A stretch of DNA of 64,000 nt from Thermomonospora echinospora. Its GTDB lineage: Bacteria > Actinomycetota > Actinomycetes > Streptosporangiales > Streptosporangiaceae. A model generated the notes under the pieces. The model saw only the letters and a list, made by a program, of their open reading frames with translations. It had not been told where the DNA came from and ran no database searches. Below, piece after piece: positions 61,627 to 64,000 of this stretch; the first letter of the stretch is position 1; every line of letters starts with the position of its first letter. The position numbers were made by a program, and so were the translations under genes. The stretch covers positions 186,001 to 250,000 of the forward strand of contig NZ_FNVO01000010.1 of assembly GCF_900108175.1 (NCBI RefSeq). Direction: 5' to 3'.

Positions 61627-64000
61627 ATGATCCGTCGTGCCCTCGTCGGGCTGGTCGCGGTGGTCGGCGCCGGCGTCGTCGCGCCACCGGCCGCGTCCGC
61701 CGCGGAACCGGCCGCGGCCGGTGTCAAGGTCACCCTCGTGACGGGGGAGACGGTCACGGTCTCCCCGGCGGGAGCCGTGGTCTCGATCACCCGGAACGGC
61801 AGGCGCGTCAACGCCGAGATCCGGCAGGGGCCATCGGGTACCTCGGTGATCCCGTTCAGCGCGGGCCGGATGCTGGCGTCCGGAAAGGCCGATCCGGGCC
61901 TGTTCAACGTCACCCAGCTCATCGCCCAGGGCTATGACGACGCGCACCGGCCCGAACTGCCGGTCATCGCCGAGTACCGGGCCGGGAACACGGTGCGGAC
62001 CCGCGGCGTGCGGGCCTCCGCGATCACTCCCCGGCTGACCGGCCTGAAGGTGCCGCGCGACTCGGGCCCGCAACTGTGGAAGTCCCTGGTCTCCGGCGAG
62101 ATCGACCACCTGTGGCTCGACCGCAAGCTCATGGCCGGCAAGCCCCGCCAGGCCACGGCCCCCGCCGCTACCTCCGCCGACGTCGCCGCGACCGCCGCGC
62201 CCCAGGGGATGACCGGCAAGGGCGTACGGGTCGCGGTCATCTCCGGCGGCGTCGACGTCGCCCACCCCGACCTGAAGGGCAGGGTCGTCGCGTCCCGCAA
62301 CTTCAACTTCGGCGACGGCGACATCGACGGGGACGGCACCGCCATCGCCTCGCTGATCGCCGGGTCGGGTGCGGCCTCCGGCGGCAAGCGCAAGGGCCTG
62401 GCGCCGGACGCCCGGATCGTCAACGCCAAGGTCTTCAACGGCGGCAACTCCGAGGACTCCAGCCTGCTGGCCGGGATGGAATGGGCCGCCACCACCCAGA
62501 AGGCCAGGGTCGCGGTGCTGGGCCTGGCCCGGATCTGCCGTTTCGACACGCCCGGCGACGACCTGATCGAGAAGGCCATCGCCGACCTGACCCGCAGGAC
62601 CGGCACCCTGTTCGTCGTTCCGGCCGCGGACTTCGGCTTCTGGGGGCGGGAGCAGACGCTGTGCAGCCCCGGCACCTCCGCGGCCGCGCTGACCGCCGGA
62701 GGCACCGACGCCGGCTACAACGACCAGTGGGCCGGCGCCGGGCCGAGCAAGGGCGGCCACCTGTTCAAGCCCGAGATCTCGGCCGGCACCAAGGCCTCCG
62801 TGGCGCGCAGCTCGACGCTGACCAACCCGCGCCCCGGGACCGGCCCTTACACCGGCTGGTGGAGCACCGACATCTCCGCCGCCCGGGTCGGCGCGGCGGC
62901 GGCGCTCCTGGCCCAGCGCAGGCCGGCCTGGAAGGCCGACCGGCTCAAGGCGACGCTGATCAGCACGGCCGCGCCGACCCGCGACGCCTCCCCCTTCGCG
63001 CAGGGCGCGGGCACCGTGGACGCGGACCGGGCGATCCGCCAGATCGTGCTGTCCACGCCGGGCACGCATAGCGTGTCCTTCCCCTGGACGAACAGGAAGG
63101 CCGTCAGCCGCAGCATCACCATCACCAACACCGGCAAGGCGACGCGGACATTCACCGTCTCGCTCGCGGCCGACCCGAACCTGCCGACCAGGCCCCCGGC
63201 GGGGATGTTCACCACCAAGACCAAGAGCCTCGTCATCAAGCCCGGCAAGAGCGCCCCGGTCACGGTGCGGATCGACCCGGCCAAGGCGAAGGCGGGCGAC
63301 TACGTCGCGGCGCTGACCGTCCGCGGCGGTCCGGCGAAGGTGCGGGCCATGTTCGCGGCCTGGGTCCAGCCGACCTCGCGCAAGCTCACCGTCAGACTGC
63401 TCGACGCGGCCGGTGCGCCGGTGGACCAGCAGCAGATCCGTGCGGTGAATCTCAAGTCCGGAGCGGAGACCTACGTCGACGTCCGCGACGGAACGGGCGC
63501 GGTGACCCTCCCGAACGGTGACTACATGGTGACGGCGGCCTACGCCCACACCAACGGGGGCTCCAACTGGATGATCGGGGCGCAGATCGTCAACCTCGGC
63601 GGCTCCGACCGGACGATCACCTTCAACGGCACCACCGCCAAGCGCGTCACCGGCAGGGTCCAGGACCAGGCCACCACCGACTGGGCCACCACGACCGCCG
63701 CCTGGACGACCGCCAACGGGGAGACGGTCTCGGTGTCGGCTTGGGGCGGTGACGACTATCCCGTCTACGCCATCCCGTTCCAGCACAGCGCCCTGTCCTT
63801 CGGCCTGGAGTCGAGGCTGCTGTCAGTACGGGACCCCCGGCGCCTGGCGTTCGAGGTGGCCCACATCAGCCGGAACGGCATCCCGGTGGACCCGACCACG
63901 ACCCAGACGCTCGGCCAGATGGCGAAGGTCGTCAACACCCTCGCCAACCAGAGCGCGGCCACGCGCGGCGGCTTCGAGGCGACCACCGCGATTCCGCCGG
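61627..64000 (+). CDS. Secreted subtilase-fold protein with all catalytic residues replaced, 3' truncated
   Basis: At least 791 residues, open to the right edge. AGGAG precedes ATG 61627. Signal peptide at about 1-26 (ends AASAAE), then a propeptide-like region to about residue 190. The subtilisin-like domain (about 195-475) keeps many conserved blocks: the stretch VAVISGGVDVAHPDL, the region GTAIASLIAGSGAASGGK and the block GAAAALLAQRRPAW. The residues at the catalytic Asp, His and Ser positions are Ser, Asp and Asp, and the oxyanion Asn is Asp. Beyond about 500 there are beta-rich domains like those C-terminal to large actinomycete subtilases. The frame is intact, so it looks like a maintained pseudoprotease and not a decayed gene. 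Confidence 0.88.
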   Translation, partial: MIRRALVGLVAVVGAGVVAPPAASAAEPAAAGVKVTLVTGETVTVSPAGAVVSITRNGRRVNAEIRQGPSGTSVIPFSAGRMLASGKADPGLFNVTQLIAQGYDDAHRPELPVIAEYRAGNTVRTRGVRASAITPRLTGLKVPRDSGPQLWKSLVSGEIDHLWLDRKLMAGKPRQATAPAATSADVAATAAPQGMTGKGVRVAVISGGVDVAHPDLKGRVVASRNFNFGDGDIDGDGTAIASLIAGSGAASGGKRKGLAPDARIVNAKVFNGGNSEDSSLLAGMEWAATTQKARVAVLGLARICRFDTPGDDLIEKAIADLTRRTGTLFVVPAADFGFWGREQTLCSPGTSAAALTAGGTDAGYNDQWAGAGPSKGGHLFKPEISAGTKASVARSSTLTNPRPGTGPYTGWWSTDISAARVGAAAALLAQRRPAWKADRLKATLISTAAPTRDASPFAQGAGTVDADRAIRQIVLSTPGTHSVSFPWTNRKAVSRSITITNTGKATRTFTVSLAADPNLPTRPPAGMFTTKTKSLVIKPGKSAPVTVRIDPAKAKAGDYVAALTVRGGPAKVRAMFAAWVQPTSRKLTVRLLDAAGAPVDQQQIRAVNLKSGAETYVDVRDGTGAVTLPNGDYMVTAAYAHTNGGSNWMIGAQIVNLGGSDRTITFNGTTAKRVTGRVQDQATTDWATTTAAWTTANGETVSVSAWGGDDYPVYAIPFQHSALSFGLESRLLSVRDPRRLAFEVAHISRNGIPVDPTTTQTLGQMAKVVNTLANQSAATRGGFEATTAIPP

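Noticed and set aside
1-64000. CRISPR arrays, tRNA or rRNA genes, insertion sequences, phage genes
   Set aside because: I looked for these by eye and saw no regular spacer-repeat arrays, no cloverleaf-like sequence with a T-loop consensus, no transposase motif and no integrase.

Overview
The window is GC-rich DNA (about 70% by eye) with dense genes, several GTG starts, ATGA stop/start overlaps, long LuxR-type regulators and WhiJ-type XRE/DUF397 loci. This points to a filamentous actinomycete. Streptosporangiales/Thermomonosporaceae (Actinomadura-like) is my guess from the siderophore type and the polyester-degradation genes, but no marker gene here fixes the genus. Both ends cut through genes: an NRPS lacks its 5' part on the left and a subtilase-like gene lacks its 3' part on the right. 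I saw no rRNA, tRNA, CRISPR array, transposase or phage gene.

Layout. (1) 3-5225: end of a siderophore NRPS whose adenylation code reads DMENLGLINK (N5-hydroxyornithine) and which carries an internal N-methyltransferase; it ends in a C-T module with no adenylation domain. (2) 5338-9443: TauE/SafE permease, a WhiJ-type XRE/DUF397 pair, a small orphan protein, a repeated structured element and a secreted PHB-depolymerase-like esterase. (3) 9712-13315: a taurine/alkanesulfonate operon (binding protein, ATPase, permease, TauD-like dioxygenase). (4) 13798-15927: iron box, ferric-siderophore binding lipoprotein, MbtH protein and siderophore-interacting reductase; these are the uptake, helper and release partners of the NRPS. 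(5) 16019-27518: secreted lipase, conserved hypothetical, acyl-CoA dehydrogenase, old-yellow-enzyme reductase, two tandem LAL regulators, an SDR without the catalytic Tyr/Lys, and a DUF1801 protein. (6) 27671-38191: a compact locus that looks built to scavenge polyhydroxybutyrate: 3-hydroxybutyrate dehydrogenase, GAF/PucR-type regulator, extracellular PHB depolymerase, probable 3HB-oligomer hydrolase and a complete Liv-type ABC importer. (7) 38482-41982: two secreted phospholipase-D-like paralogues with matching promoters on either side of a single-chain HigB-HigA fusion. (8) 42209-46174: a radical SAM protein with an atypical CX9CX2C cluster motif, a membrane-anchored family-3 binding protein and a membrane protein. 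(9) 46321-52517: a LacI-controlled maltooligosaccharide uptake and GH13 operon. (10) 52629-61429: ArsR/SRPBCC pair, a nucleotidyltransferase, a second WhiJ-type locus (ATPase, XRE, two DUF397), a GRDP-like/phosphotransferase pair, a DUF1707 protein, an SDR and an AbrB-family permease. Two more copies of the structured element lie here. (11) 61627-64000: a subtilase-fold secreted protein in which all catalytic positions have been replaced.

The points most worth a second look are the three-copy hairpin element with compensatory base changes (8018-8150, 56878-57014, 58306-58443), the dead subtilase, the fused toxin-antitoxin, the radical SAM trio, the polyester-scavenging locus, and the NRPS end, which may make one adenylation domain serve two carrier proteins.
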